Positions 26,247 through 35,232 of a stretch of DNA of 64,000 nucleotides are shown here, in pieces. Origin of the DNA: Fimbriimonas sp. (GTDB lineage Bacteria; Armatimonadota; Fimbriimonadia; Fimbriimonadales; Fimbriimonadaceae); contig JARLGV010000101.1 in NCBI GenBank assembly GCA_031292555.1, positions 107,651 through 171,650 of the forward strand. Reading direction: 5' to 3'. Positions within the stretch are counted from its first letter, which is position 1, and every line of letters begins with the position of its first letter. The position numbers and the translations under genes were made by a program. The notes under the pieces were generated by a model that made no database searches, was not told where the DNA came from, and saw nothing but the letters and a program-made list of their open reading frames with translations.

Positions 26247-27110
26247 TCATCCCTTCAAGCCAGTGATGGCAATGCCTTGGATGAACAGCCGTTGCGTGAA
26301 GAAGAACAGGATGATGACCGGGGCGATGACCATCGAGGAGGCCGCCATCAGCAGGTTCCAAGATGTTCCCCCGTTCTGGCTCTGGTAGAACTGCAGGCCG
26401 AGCGAGAGGGTGAACGTCTTCTGATCCAATAAGTAAATGAGCGGGCCGAGGAAGTCGTTCCAGGCGCCCATGAACGAGAAGAGCGCCACCACCGCGAGGG
26501 CAGCCTTGCTGAGTGGAAGCACGATCGTGCGGAAGATGCGCCACTCGCTTGCGCCATCGATCTTGGCTGCTTCGGTGAGTTCGAAAGGGATCGTCCGGAA
26601 AAACTGCCGAAGGAGGAAGATGCTGAAGGCGGAGCCGAACCAAGCGGGCACCCACAAGGGCCGGTACGTCCCGATCCAATCGAGGTGACGGAACAGGGCG
26701 AAGGTGGGGACCATCAGTACCGGGAAGGGCACCATCATGGTAGCGAGCGTGATGCCGAAGGCAAGGTCCCTGCCTGGCCACCGGAGACGAGCAAAAGCGT
26801 AGGCGACGACCGAATTCGAGGCAACCGTGCCGGCGACGATGAGGATACAGACGATCACCGTGTTCACCGCGTACACGAGGAACGGGTAGTAACCGAGCGA
26901 CTCGTGTCCGTAGATGGCGGCGTCTTTGAAGTTACCCCACATGAACTTCGACGGGAGCCATCTGATCGGCATCGACATCGTCTCGTTGAGCGGTTTGAGT
27001 GCGGTCAGGACGAGCCAGGCGAACGGGAATAGGAAGGCGATAGAGAGGACAACCAGAGCGACTTGGACGAGGACCTTTTGAACGGTAACGGCTTGCTGTT
27101 GGCTCTTCAT
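26247..27110 (-). CDS. Sugar ABC transporter permease (MalG/CUT1 type)
   Basis: 287 residues with six membrane spans: the first at about 13-34 (VQVALVVLSIAFLFPFAWLVL), the last near the C terminus. The EAA loop that contacts the ATPase is EAAKIDGASEWRIFRTIVLPL at about 190-210. It is the third gene of an SBP-permease-permease operon, 3 nt after the previous permease. CUT1 systems import oligosaccharides, and the substrate is not evident from sequence. No ATPase gene is nearby, so a shared MsmX-type ATPase must be elsewhere. Confidence 0.93.
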   Translation of the reverse strand: MKSQQQAVTVQKVLVQVALVVLSIAFLFPFAWLVLTALKPLNETMSMPIRWLPSKFMWGNFKDAAIYGHESLGYYPFLVYAVNTVIVCILIVAGTVASNSVVAYAFARLRWPGRDLAFGITLATMMVPFPVLMVPTFALFRHLDWIGTYRPLWVPAWFGSAFSIFLLRQFFRTIPFELTEAAKIDGASEWRIFRTIVLPLSKAALAVVALFSFMGAWNDFLGPLIYLLDQKTFTLSLGLQFYQSQNGGTSWNLLMAASSMVIAPVIILFFFTQRLFIQGIAITGLKG

Positions 27111-27113
27111 GAT

Positions 27114-27998
27114 TTAGCTCCCCTGGTAGTGAACGTGCTTTTCGCTCATCCGAAGGGAGAGCATTGTCAGCACCAGGATCACGATGAACATGATCCAGCC
27201 CATGGCGCTCGCGTAGCCCATCTTGTGGTAGCGGAACGCGTTATCGTATAGGTACTCCGTGTAGAAATAGGTGGAATGCACGGGAGCGCCGCCCGGGAAC
27301 ATGATATACGGGACGGTAAAGACTTGAAGGCTTCCGATAATCCCCATGATCCCATTGAACAGGATGACCGGCGAGATCATTGGCAAGGTAACGTGCTTGG
27401 TCTTCTGCCAACCGTTGGCGCCATCGAGTTCAGACGCTTCGATCAGTTGGGTGGGCACGTCTTGCAGGCCCGCCAGGTAGATGAGCATCGCGTTGCCCAC
27501 GCCCCACATCGCCATCAGCACAAGTGATGGCTTGGCCCAAAGGGGATCGTTTAGCCAGTTCGGGCCGTGGATGCCGATCTTTGCCAAAACGGGGTTCAGA
27601 ACGCCGTGCTCCCCGTCCAGCACCCAGCGCCAAAGAATCGCGAGCGAAACTTGGGGCACGAGCGACGGAATGAAGAAGAACGTGCGATAGAGCGCCATTC
27701 CCTTCACCTTTGCGTTCAGAAGCATCGCAAGGATGATGGCGGTCGCCATCCCGGCGGGCAAGGCGATCGCGGCGTAAAGGAAGGTGTTGGCTAGCGTCGT
27801 CCGGAAGAGCTCATCGTGCATGAGCATCTTGTAATTGTCGATGCCCACCCAGACTGGCGACTTCAACACCGAATAGTCGCAAAGGCTGAAGTAGATCGAG
27901 GCGATCAGCGGGTAGCTCATGAAGACGAGGAACCCGAGGAGCCACGGCGAGGCGAATAGATAGCCTGCCCATGCTTCGCGTTTGGTGATGCTCTTCAT
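27114..27998 (-). CDS. Sugar ABC transporter permease (MalF/UgpA type)
   Basis: 294 residues with six spans, starting MKSITKREAWAGYLFASPWLLGFLVF, the usual N-terminal layout of the UgpA/LacF group. The EAA loop reads EASELDGANGWQKTKHVTLPM at about 195-215. Its start overlaps the end of the binding-protein gene by 4 nt (ATGA), so it is translationally coupled. Confidence 0.93.
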   Translation of the reverse strand: MKSITKREAWAGYLFASPWLLGFLVFMSYPLIASIYFSLCDYSVLKSPVWVGIDNYKMLMHDELFRTTLANTFLYAAIALPAGMATAIILAMLLNAKVKGMALYRTFFFIPSLVPQVSLAILWRWVLDGEHGVLNPVLAKIGIHGPNWLNDPLWAKPSLVLMAMWGVGNAMLIYLAGLQDVPTQLIEASELDGANGWQKTKHVTLPMISPVILFNGIMGIIGSLQVFTVPYIMFPGGAPVHSTYFYTEYLYDNAFRYHKMGYASAMGWIMFIVILVLTMLSLRMSEKHVHYQGS

Positions 27999-29320
27999 TG
28001 CTCACCTCGCACTCTCAATCTTTCCATGTACTTGTCCAGCATCGGCTGCATACGGTTGGCCACATCGTCAAGTGCCTGCTTGGGCGTTTTGGTCATGAGC
28101 GTCACTGCGCTGAACGCGTTATTGATCTCGTCGCTGTACTGCGACCAGATGCCGAGTTTCGGCGTGGAGACGGCCGTCTTGCTGTAGGCGAGTTTGATGA
28201 ACAATTTGATGAACGGATTCGGATGGTGTTCGATGAAGCCGTTACTGACCTTCTTCAGCGGCGTAATCTTCTTCTGGCCGAGGCAAAGCATTTCAAGCCC
28301 CTTTTGAGACTCGACAAACTTGAGGAACTCGAACGCCTCTTTGGGGTGCTTCGCGCCCTTGGGAATGCAGAGCACATCCAGATCAATGACCGTTGGATCT
28401 TGCAGGTCGGGGCTTGCCGATGGGAACGGGGCGGCGCCCCAATCCAACTTTGGGTTGAACTTCTGGATAAAGTTGTACATCCAGACGCCCTGGATTTCCA
28501 TCGCCGTCTGACCGGTCATAAACGGGTTCTGAGGCGAGGAGAACATGTTGTTGAATCCGTTCTGGAACGAGGAGAGCGCGCTTGCCCCGTACTTCTTGGA
28601 GAACGACTGGATCCAGGTGAACGCTTTGATGTTCTCCGGGCTGTTGATCGTGATCTTGCCCTTGCCGTCCCATAGCTTGCCGCCGAAGAACGGTCCCCAT
28701 GCCCAGTTCCACCATCCCGGTTCGGTGACCATGAACCCTGTCCGCTTGACGTGTCCGTTCTTCTCGATCACCGTCAGCTTGTCCGCCATCGCGTTCAATT
28801 CGTCGATCGTTCTCGGAGGCTTGTCTGGGTCGAGGCCCACCTCGCGGAAGAGAGCCCGGTTGTAGTGCAACGCGGTAGTTGCGGGAGTGCTTGGGAGTGC
28901 GTAGAGGTGGTCTCGGATCACACAGGCATCCCAATACGGGGCGATGTAGTCGTCGCGCTTGATGCCGGCCTCGCGGCACATGTCATCTAGCTGCATCACT
29001 GCGTGATCGTCGGCATACTGGGTTACATTCGGGCCGTACAGTCCGGCGACGTCGGGCGGGATGCCGCCGGAGACCGCCATGAGCGTCTTGTCCTCGATAC
29101 CACTGACCGATAGAATGTCGACCCGAATCTTGTTTTGTGACTTGTTGAACTCGTCAACGACGTGTTTCATCGCGTCGAATTCGAATGCGGTCCACTTTTC
29201 CCAGTACTTGACGTGGATCTTGCCGTCGTCGGGAGGCGACTTAGTTAGTTGTTCGCTTGCGTATAGGGTGCCGAGTACAGCCAGCGCGAGACAGGGAATC
29301 GTAAATGCACTGCGATCCAC
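27995..29320 (-). CDS. Sugar ABC transporter substrate-binding protein (family 1)
   Basis: 441 residues, GTG start. A hydrophobic N-terminal segment (about 4-20) acts as export signal or membrane anchor, and there is no classical lipobox. The extracellular solute-binding family 1 fold shows in VKYWEKWTAFEFDAMKHVVDEFN, GGIPPDVAGLYGPNVTQYAD, and LDVLCIPKGAKHPKEAFEFLKFV. Many exposed aromatics (GWWNWAWGPFFGG) suggest a carbohydrate ligand. Nearby secreted glycosidase genes fit this. First gene of the transporter operon. Confidence 0.92.
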   Translation of the reverse strand: MDRSAFTIPCLALAVLGTLYASEQLTKSPPDDGKIHVKYWEKWTAFEFDAMKHVVDEFNKSQNKIRVDILSVSGIEDKTLMAVSGGIPPDVAGLYGPNVTQYADDHAVMQLDDMCREAGIKRDDYIAPYWDACVIRDHLYALPSTPATTALHYNRALFREVGLDPDKPPRTIDELNAMADKLTVIEKNGHVKRTGFMVTEPGWWNWAWGPFFGGKLWDGKGKITINSPENIKAFTWIQSFSKKYGASALSSFQNGFNNMFSSPQNPFMTGQTAMEIQGVWMYNFIQKFNPKLDWGAAPFPSASPDLQDPTVIDLDVLCIPKGAKHPKEAFEFLKFVESQKGLEMLCLGQKKITPLKKVSNGFIEHHPNPFIKLFIKLAYSKTAVSTPKLGIWSQYSDEINNAFSAVTLMTKTPKQALDDVANRMQPMLDKYMERLRVRGEQ

Positions 29321-29326
29321 CCAACG

Positions 29327-29355
29327 AGTCTGCTTGATTAATCGTTATTCGTCAA
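29327..29355 (-). promoter_or_regulatory. Promoter of the sugar ABC operon, start codon 6 nt after the -10
   Basis: On the minus strand TTGACG (29350-29355), a 17-nt spacer and CAGACT (29327-29332) lie just before the GTG at 29320, with a 6-nt gap. The same region has inverted GCTTGA...TCAAGC half sites flanking the spacer, a possible operator for a sugar-responsive repressor. Confidence 0.45.
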
Positions 29356-29474
29356 GCGGTTCTGTTGCTCATTTGGGGTTTCGCGATATGTGGCGGCATG
29401 AATTTTCGCCGAACCTGGAGAATTGTAAAGAACGAGTGAACCCCGGAGTCGTCTGAATGCACTGGAGTAGTGAT

Positions 29475-30344
29475 ATGGTCGCCTTTATTCTTTTCGGCGC
29501 CGTGTTGACGGGTGGCGCGTTGCCGCCCGAAGATATCGACGGACAATCCGCAATCGAAATCGTGACGAGCTTCGCCCATCGGGTGGGATACCACGGGAAG
29601 TTGGGCCTGAACAGCGTGGGGCCGGTGGACGGCAAAAGGTGGGGCTTTGGGTCGGGCGAATACCAAGCAGTTGGATTGGCGCTGCCCGACAAACGTTGGC
29701 TCAACGGATACGTATCGCCCTCGGGAAGGATCCAGCTGTTTCAGGTTTCGCAACCGGAGGTCGGACAATCTCGCGGAACCCAGCGGACGACCAAGCCTGC
29801 CATCATTCAGATGGCGAAGAAGCTGATCCAAGCGACCGGTGCGTCCGGCAACTTCCAGATGCGTGCCGTCCAGTTGGGACAGACCGACCCGTATGCGATG
29901 GTCTATTTCGACATCGTCGTAGGCGGGCACAAGTTCCTCAACTTGAATCCGACCTATGCGTATAGACTCGACTTCAACGCCAACACAGGGGAAGTGTCTT
30001 ACTTTTCGCGTCCGCCGGCCATCCCAGAGGTGGTTGCCACCAAGCCGAGCGTCTCTGCGGCCAAGGCGATGGCGCTTCTCGATCGTTGGGGCAAAACTCA
30101 CTATCAATCGGGCCGCGGAAGCGTCTACCTCTACGGTCCGAGCTGGCACTACACGCCTACGCTTGTGCCCGAGATTGGATACTACAAGTTTGCCAAAGAA
30201 GAGAAGGCGAGGCTCGTTTGGGAAGCCCATATTTGGACCCATTTTGTGAAGTCGGAACCACTCCGTGAAAGCGGGGAATTGCGTGTATATGTGGATGCCG
30301 TAACCGGCCAGTTGATTGAGACGGATGACCAACTCATGGGGTAG
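29475..30344 (+). CDS. Secreted protein, unknown function (PepSY-like pattern)
   Basis: 289 residues from the ATG at 29475, which has GGAG 8 nt upstream and gives a short signal peptide (MVAFILFGAVLTGGALP). The protein consists of repeated alpha/beta units and ends RVYVDAVTGQLIETD, the pattern often seen at the end of PepSY-type domains. A second protein with a similar end follows 2 nt downstream, so the two are probably cotranscribed paralogues. No catalytic motif is visible. Confidence 0.72.
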   Translation: MVAFILFGAVLTGGALPPEDIDGQSAIEIVTSFAHRVGYHGKLGLNSVGPVDGKRWGFGSGEYQAVGLALPDKRWLNGYVSPSGRIQLFQVSQPEVGQSRGTQRTTKPAIIQMAKKLIQATGASGNFQMRAVQLGQTDPYAMVYFDIVVGGHKFLNLNPTYAYRLDFNANTGEVSYFSRPPAIPEVVATKPSVSAAKAMALLDRWGKTHYQSGRGSVYLYGPSWHYTPTLVPEIGYYKFAKEEKARLVWEAHIWTHFVKSEPLRESGELRVYVDAVTGQLIETDDQLMG

Positions 30345-30346
30345 CG

Positions 30347-31171
30347 ATGATCGTTCTAGCGCTAGCATCGATGTTCGCCCAAGTCACGCCGCCATCAGCC
30401 GAAGCTGTGTTGGGCAAGTTCGAATCTCTGTTGGGCGGCTTCGGCGTGAAAGGGCCGATGCGTATCCAGGCGGTATGGATCGGAGATGGAAGCCCGAACA
30501 CGGTGGGTTCGGTGGTCGTCAGCGACCGCAGTGGCACGCGCTATACCGGTTATCTGAGACCGGGCACATTCGCACTCTACGCCATGTTTCGAGGCAAGGA
30601 GAGCGAGGACTACATGGGCTATCCGACAACCGACGTGCACGACAAAGCGATCCTTAAGCGTTTGTCCGAATATGGCGCACGGGCCTACGGTCGAGAGTCC
30701 GTCCGGATGGAGTCGGCTCGATCGGACGGCAAGAAGGTCTTGGTGTTCTTCGCCATTTTGCGGCGGGGCTTCCCGTTTGTGGCAGCTAGTCAGCCCTATG
30801 GATACTCGCTGACCTTCACAATGCCCGACCTGAGGTTCCTCTTCTTCATGGCGGATTCGCCGCCGCCGCCGGTCGACACCCGCAATCCCAAGTTGTCCGA
30901 GTCGGATGCCGTCGAAGCCTTCAGGCGGATCTTCGAGGGAGAGATGGCCCCGCGAGCAATTGCCGATCACCATTGGAGTATCAGCTACAGACTGCAACCC
31001 GGTCGCAAGCTCGGCTGGTACCTGCCTAAGGGCGAGTCGGTTGCTCGCCTCGTCTGGAATATTCCATACATAGGCACTCGCCACACCGAATTCGCGGATC
31101 AAGGTGGCAGCGCCGGCATGCTAATCGACGCGATCACCGGCAAGCAGGTCCCCACCGAAACAGTTCCTTAG
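30347..31171 (+). CDS. Secreted protein, unknown function, related to its upstream neighbour
   Basis: 274 residues with a short signal peptide (MIVLALASMFAQVTPPSAEA). Like the preceding protein it has a central alpha/beta region and ends SAGMLIDAITGKQVPTE, matching the neighbour's VDAVTGQLIETD. A Pro-rich hinge lies at about 166-176 (ADSPPPPVDTRN). The start lies 2 nt after the upstream stop. Role unknown. Confidence 0.7.
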   Translation: MIVLALASMFAQVTPPSAEAVLGKFESLLGGFGVKGPMRIQAVWIGDGSPNTVGSVVVSDRSGTRYTGYLRPGTFALYAMFRGKESEDYMGYPTTDVHDKAILKRLSEYGARAYGRESVRMESARSDGKKVLVFFAILRRGFPFVAASQPYGYSLTFTMPDLRFLFFMADSPPPPVDTRNPKLSESDAVEAFRRIFEGEMAPRAIADHHWSISYRLQPGRKLGWYLPKGESVARLVWNIPYIGTRHTEFADQGGSAGMLIDAITGKQVPTETVP

Positions 31172-31190
31172 CGCTTCGCGCCGGGCGGAG

Positions 31191-31216
31191 CGCCCTTTGG
31201 GCAAGGCAAAAGGGCG
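31191..31216. repeat. Intergenic hairpin
   Basis: CGCCCTTT (31191-31198) and AAAGGGCG (31209-31216) form an 8-bp perfect stem with a 10-nt loop, 20 nt after the end of the second secreted protein gene. It may help end transcription from the left, but the T-run is inside the stem. Confidence 0.35.
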
Positions 31217-31300
31217 ACTAGGCGGAGACGCGAGGCAATGAGGGAGCGCGGACTTCACACGACCTAGGCAAGCCGGTCTTCGGTCCCGTGTCCGCAGCCG

Positions 31301-31328
31301 CCGTAGCCGCTGCCTCTGTGGCAGCGCA
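31301..31328 (+). repeat. Dispersed palindromic repeat, copy 1
   Basis: CCGTAGCCGCTGCCTCTGTG followed by GCAGCGCA. The core CGCTGCC-TCTGT-GGCAGCG is a perfect 7-bp inverted repeat. Three further copies lie at 36352-36379, 36465-36492 and (inverted) 36610-36635. Confidence 0.75.
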
Positions 31329-31427
31329 AGCAACTTGATGTGCCAAGCTACGGTTATGTTTGGGCTCGAATTCTCCAAGTTCGAGTTCCGTGCTGACACA
31401 TGCACCCACTGCTTTGGAGGGTGGGAG

Positions 31428-33854
31428 CTAACGACTCAGTGTATACGTTGCGCCGGGGCTGGTCTCGAATTCTAGGATGCCGTCGGTGATGTTTGTGGCT
31501 ATCTTGTGGCCATCGGATTCCAGCTTCATCGGCACGCGACAAAGAACGCGGCACCGGCCGCCGAGGGTGGATTGGATCGAAGCTGACTCCAAGTTGCCAC
31601 TGGTCCATCGCATGGCGATTTCGAACCCGCCAGGTGCTCGGAGGCCCCGAACACTGCCTGACTTCCATATACTCGGCAGGGCCGGCAGGAGTTCGATCGT
31701 GCCGGTGTGGCCCTGAACCAACATCTCGCAGATGGCGCGAACCCCGCCGAGGTTGCCGTCGATCTGGAAGGGGGGATGGGTGTCGAACAGGTTAGGATAG
31801 GTGCCGCTGCCTCCGCCTCCATAGTTAACGTTGCTCGCCTTCTGTAGACCCCTCTTTAGCAGACGAAACGCGTGATCGCCGTCTCCGAGTCGGGCCCAGA
31901 GGCAGGTCTTCCATGCCATCGACCAGCCGGACGCCTCGTCACCGCGCTGCTCGAGCGAGACTCGGCAGGCTTTCGCGTAATCGGGATTCAGTCGAGGCGA
32001 CACTTGGGTGCCAGGGAACAGACCCCAGAGTTGGCTGACGTGGCGGTGGTGATCGTCCGGCAGGTCCAGATCTTCTTGCCACTCCTGGATCTGACCGAAC
32101 TTCCCGATCCGAACCGGGGCGAGACGCTTCGATGCCGCCTTGACTTGCCTCGCCAGATCCGGGTCCTGTCCCAATGTCGAAGCGGCTTGCTCGAACTCAT
32201 CGAAGAACTCGCGAAGCATCCACATGTCGATCGCAGGTGCCGCGCATATGCCGACCGGCTTCTCGTACGATCCATCGGGGAAGTGCTTCCATGCCTTGTC
32301 GCCTCCCGGACCGTTCTCGGGAGAACTCGAGGGATTCGTAACGAGCAAACCGGTCTTGGGGTCAGTGACGAGGGTGTCCATAAAGAACTCGGCAACGCCC
32401 TTGAACCAAGGATAGGCTGACCGTAGAAACTCTTGGTCTTCAGAGAACCGGTAGTGTTCCCAGGCCTGTGAACAGAGCCATGCCGCCCCCCCGTGCCAGG
32501 CTGCCCAGTACGCGCCGTGAATAGGAGCGGTCGAAGCCCACTGATCGGTGTTGTGCCCAAGCACCCATCCCCGGGCTCCCCAAAGACGTTTCGCGGTCTC
32601 GCCACCGCTTTTCGTCAACCAAGGAATGAACTTCCAGAGCGTATCCTCGCACTCCGGCAGATTGGCGGATTCGGACGGCCAGTAGTTCATCTCGAAGTTG
32701 ATGTTGGAGGTGAACTTTCCGCCCCACGCCGGGTTCATGTCGGCGTTCCAGATTCCTTGTAGGTTAGGAGGCGTGCCCCCGGGGCGGGAACAGGAGATCA
32801 GCAGGTAACGGCCAAAGTTGAAGTAAAGGGCGGGAAAGGCGGGGTCCTTACCTTTTTGGAACGCATCGAACCGTTCGTCGGTCGGCATATTGGACGCAGC
32901 GGCGACGCCAAGGTCCAGGTCTATGCGGTCGAACAGATTTCGGTAGTCGGCGACATGGTCTCGGTACAGATCTGCAAGCGGCTTGGCAACCGCCTTACTT
33001 AGGGTCTCGATGTTCTTTGCGTCGGGCTCGCCGACGAGCTGAGTCGGGTTTGCGTAGTTCGTGGATGCCGCGACATAGAGGGTCACTGAGTCGGCCTTGT
33101 CGATCTTGATCCGATCCTGCTCCCGGTCGAAGTCGACGACGGCTGTTCCGCCTTTGACGACTGGCGTTACCCTCGCCTCATAGCGAAGGCCCCCCGCATC
33201 GGCGTAGGACGCGGTTTGGCCGTTCAGGTAGATCGTTGAGGGTTTTGTCGACCCGGTTTGGCACCATGCATTGGTGCGCTCCTTATAGTTGGACCGTCCG
33301 TCCAAAGACACGAGAAGGGAGATCGAGCCGGGTTTGTCGGCTTCGATATGGACGACGATGACGTGATCGACGGCGGAGGCGAAGACTTCCCGTTTGTAGT
33401 TGACTCCGTTCGATTTGAAGCGGACGCTAGACACCGCCGTTTCGAGGTTCAAGTCACGCCCGTAGCCCGATACAGGCCCGAGGCCGACTTGCTGGATTCT
33501 TAGATCGCCCAAGGGTTGGTACTGCGCCTGCTCTTCGGTCTTCGACATCCACTCTTTGTCATAGAGCGCCTCGGCTTCTCGTCCTTTGCCCTCGAAGACG
33601 AGCCCCTGGATATCCTTGAGCGCCTTCGCGCCCGATCCGGGGCCATATGGGTCGTATGGCGCGCCGGTCCAGACCGTGCTCTCGTTGAGCTGGATCAGTT
33701 CGTCGGCGGGCCGGCCGAACACCATTGCCCCCAAGCGGCCGTTCCCCACCGGCAGTGCCTCGATCCACTGGTCGGCCGGCCGCTTGTACCAAAGCAGCTT
33801 CGTCGCCGACGGGGTTGTAGCAAGCGCGATACCGGCCAGAGTGAGTCCGAGCAT
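31428..33854 (-). CDS. GH95 alpha-L-fucosidase-like glycoside hydrolase
   Basis: 808 residues, secreted (MLGLTLAGIALATTPSA). The N-terminal beta domain has the family hallmark WIEALPVGNGRLGAMVFG and LNESTVWTG (about 30-65). The (alpha/alpha)6 barrel contains NINFEMNYWPSE, the block with the paired Asn residues used by GH95 in water activation, and WSMAWKTCLWARLGDGDHAF. The C-terminal beta domain ends the protein. GH95 enzymes remove terminal alpha-L-fucose or galactose from glycans by inversion. It is 2 nt after a degenerate pseudopilin gene on the same strand. Confidence 0.92.
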   Translation of the reverse strand: MLGLTLAGIALATTPSATKLLWYKRPADQWIEALPVGNGRLGAMVFGRPADELIQLNESTVWTGAPYDPYGPGSGAKALKDIQGLVFEGKGREAEALYDKEWMSKTEEQAQYQPLGDLRIQQVGLGPVSGYGRDLNLETAVSSVRFKSNGVNYKREVFASAVDHVIVVHIEADKPGSISLLVSLDGRSNYKERTNAWCQTGSTKPSTIYLNGQTASYADAGGLRYEARVTPVVKGGTAVVDFDREQDRIKIDKADSVTLYVAASTNYANPTQLVGEPDAKNIETLSKAVAKPLADLYRDHVADYRNLFDRIDLDLGVAAASNMPTDERFDAFQKGKDPAFPALYFNFGRYLLISCSRPGGTPPNLQGIWNADMNPAWGGKFTSNINFEMNYWPSESANLPECEDTLWKFIPWLTKSGGETAKRLWGARGWVLGHNTDQWASTAPIHGAYWAAWHGGAAWLCSQAWEHYRFSEDQEFLRSAYPWFKGVAEFFMDTLVTDPKTGLLVTNPSSSPENGPGGDKAWKHFPDGSYEKPVGICAAPAIDMWMLREFFDEFEQAASTLGQDPDLARQVKAASKRLAPVRIGKFGQIQEWQEDLDLPDDHHRHVSQLWGLFPGTQVSPRLNPDYAKACRVSLEQRGDEASGWSMAWKTCLWARLGDGDHAFRLLKRGLQKASNVNYGGGGSGTYPNLFDTHPPFQIDGNLGGVRAICEMLVQGHTGTIELLPALPSIWKSGSVRGLRAPGGFEIAMRWTSGNLESASIQSTLGGRCRVLCRVPMKLESDGHKIATNITDGILEFETSPGATYTLSR

Positions 33855-33856
33855 GG

Positions 33857-34276
33857 CTAGTGATACCTTTTTCGTGGGGAGCGGGGAGCGGAGAGATTCC
33901 GTCCAGGACGCTTAGTTTCATAAATCAAGACTGTTCCGCCCAAGCTATCAAGTTCCTCCGAGCTTTTGCCGGCGATATCGAAGTTCAACGCATAGCCGAC
34001 CATGTCGTCGTTCTGTCGTGGATCGTGAAAGGCCTCTGGATCGTTCACCAAGGGCGAGATTGAGTCCATCCCGTTGGCGGCGAGAGGAAAGCTATCGTTA
34101 TGGTCGCTGGCGTATTGTATGCATCCGGCCGCCAGCTGCTTGAGATGGGCCAATCCTGCCGTAAGGACGGCAGCGGAGCGCGCACTGCTGAAAACTGGCA
34201 GGAATATTGCGCCGACAAGCCACAGGAACAGGAAGAGACACCCATAAGGAGTGATCGGGAGAATTCGTTGCCCCAT
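33857..34276 (-). CDS. Degenerate DUF1559/prepilin-like protein lacking the pilin leader
   Basis: 139 residues. The stretch GAIFLPVFSSARSAAVLTAG followed by LAHLKQLAAGCIQYASDHND matches the post-leader part of the many DUF1559/H-X9-DG type pseudopilins (usual form AILFPVFARAR...NLKQ). The prepilin peptidase site and the FTLIE helix start are replaced by a plain hydrophobic span (LFLFLWLVGAIFL). It could therefore be a membrane-anchored relic or a repurposed protein. It is only 2 nt upstream of the GH95 gene and likely cotranscribed with it. Confidence 0.68.
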   Translation of the reverse strand: MGQRILPITPYGCLFLFLWLVGAIFLPVFSSARSAAVLTAGLAHLKQLAAGCIQYASDHNDSFPLAANGMDSISPLVNDPEAFHDPRQNDDMVGYALNFDIAGKSSEELDSLGGTVLIYETKRPGRNLSAPRSPRKRYH

Positions 34277-34365
34277 TACCGAGTTGAAGAGAATCGGTTT
34301 GGTGAACTTGCGCTTCGTCTATCTTTGGGACACACTGACGGCTAGCTTCGTTCGCGTTTTCGCGT

Positions 34366-35157
34366 TCAGTGCGTCGAGAGGCCCATCGGACCGAGAGTGA
34401 CGTCGCTTCGCATCGTGTAGTTCGCGGGCACGTCGGCCTTCGTATTGAATCGGTAGTTGGGGAACGCCCACTTGTTCTGGGCGAGGCCGCGCATGTCCTC
34501 GGGGATCAAGTTGCCGGGGTTAGGCGATTGGTGGAAGAAGTCGGAGTGGTGCTTGGGGTTGTACGACATGATTGAGTCGTTCCCGATCATGTCGTAGCCG
34601 TACACATCGACGTGGGGGAGGCCGAAGGCGTGCCCGAGTTCGTGCTGGAGAGTTGACTGCGCATTCGGGACACTGTCCATCAGACTTGCCGACAAAATGA
34701 TGATTCCACCGCCATTGTTGTGACCGCCGTTGATCGGTCTTCCTCCTCCGCCTCCCGGGTAGTCGCCAGTTCCAACGAAGAACGCGACGTAGACGTAGGG
34801 ACACGACCAGCGGTCGACATGGTCGTGGGCCATCAGCTCCTTCACGACGAACTCAGCCGCGCCGCTCGGTTGCTTCTCAAGCTCCGCAATCGTGGTCTTG
34901 GAGCGAACTACCGTCATCTTGGGGGCGAGTTGAAACGTGTCCAGTCCGCCCAGAAGTTCGAAGTAACGTGCTTGAGCGATCTTCATCTGCCGCATGAAAC
35001 GCTCGCCGACATCCGAAGCTGGAATTGATGCATCCTTCGGCACAAAGAAGACTGGTTTCACCGTGAGTCGCGGACCGCGGTAGGTCTCGGCCTTTACTTG
35101 CGTGAAGGGCACTGCCAGGCTGGCTAGCGTCAGGATGTGCAGAAGGGTCAAGCTCAT
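34366..35157 (-). CDS. Secreted metzincin-type zinc metalloprotease
   Basis: 263 residues with a signal peptide (MSLTLLHILTLASLAVPFTQVKA). The zinc motif HELGHAFGLPHVD has His172, Glu173, His176 and His182, and the Met-turn SIMSYN contains Met197, together defining a metzincin. A Gly-rich loop at about 132-151 precedes the zinc site. Family-level assignment (for example to M10/M12/M43) is not possible by eye. It would act in the periplasm or outside the cell. Divergent from the enolase-superfamily gene. Confidence 0.85.
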   Translation of the reverse strand: MSLTLLHILTLASLAVPFTQVKAETYRGPRLTVKPVFFVPKDASIPASDVGERFMRQMKIAQARYFELLGGLDTFQLAPKMTVVRSKTTIAELEKQPSGAAEFVVKELMAHDHVDRWSCPYVYVAFFVGTGDYPGGGGGRPINGGHNNGGGIIILSASLMDSVPNAQSTLQHELGHAFGLPHVDVYGYDMIGNDSIMSYNPKHHSDFFHQSPNPGNLIPEDMRGLAQNKWAFPNYRFNTKADVPANYTMRSDVTLGPMGLSTH

Positions 35158-35232
35158 TGCTATCGATGTTATACGCCTTTAGGATCGACGCGTCGCGGCA
35201 CGGGTAGGCTTCGAAACTCAAGGACACGACCT

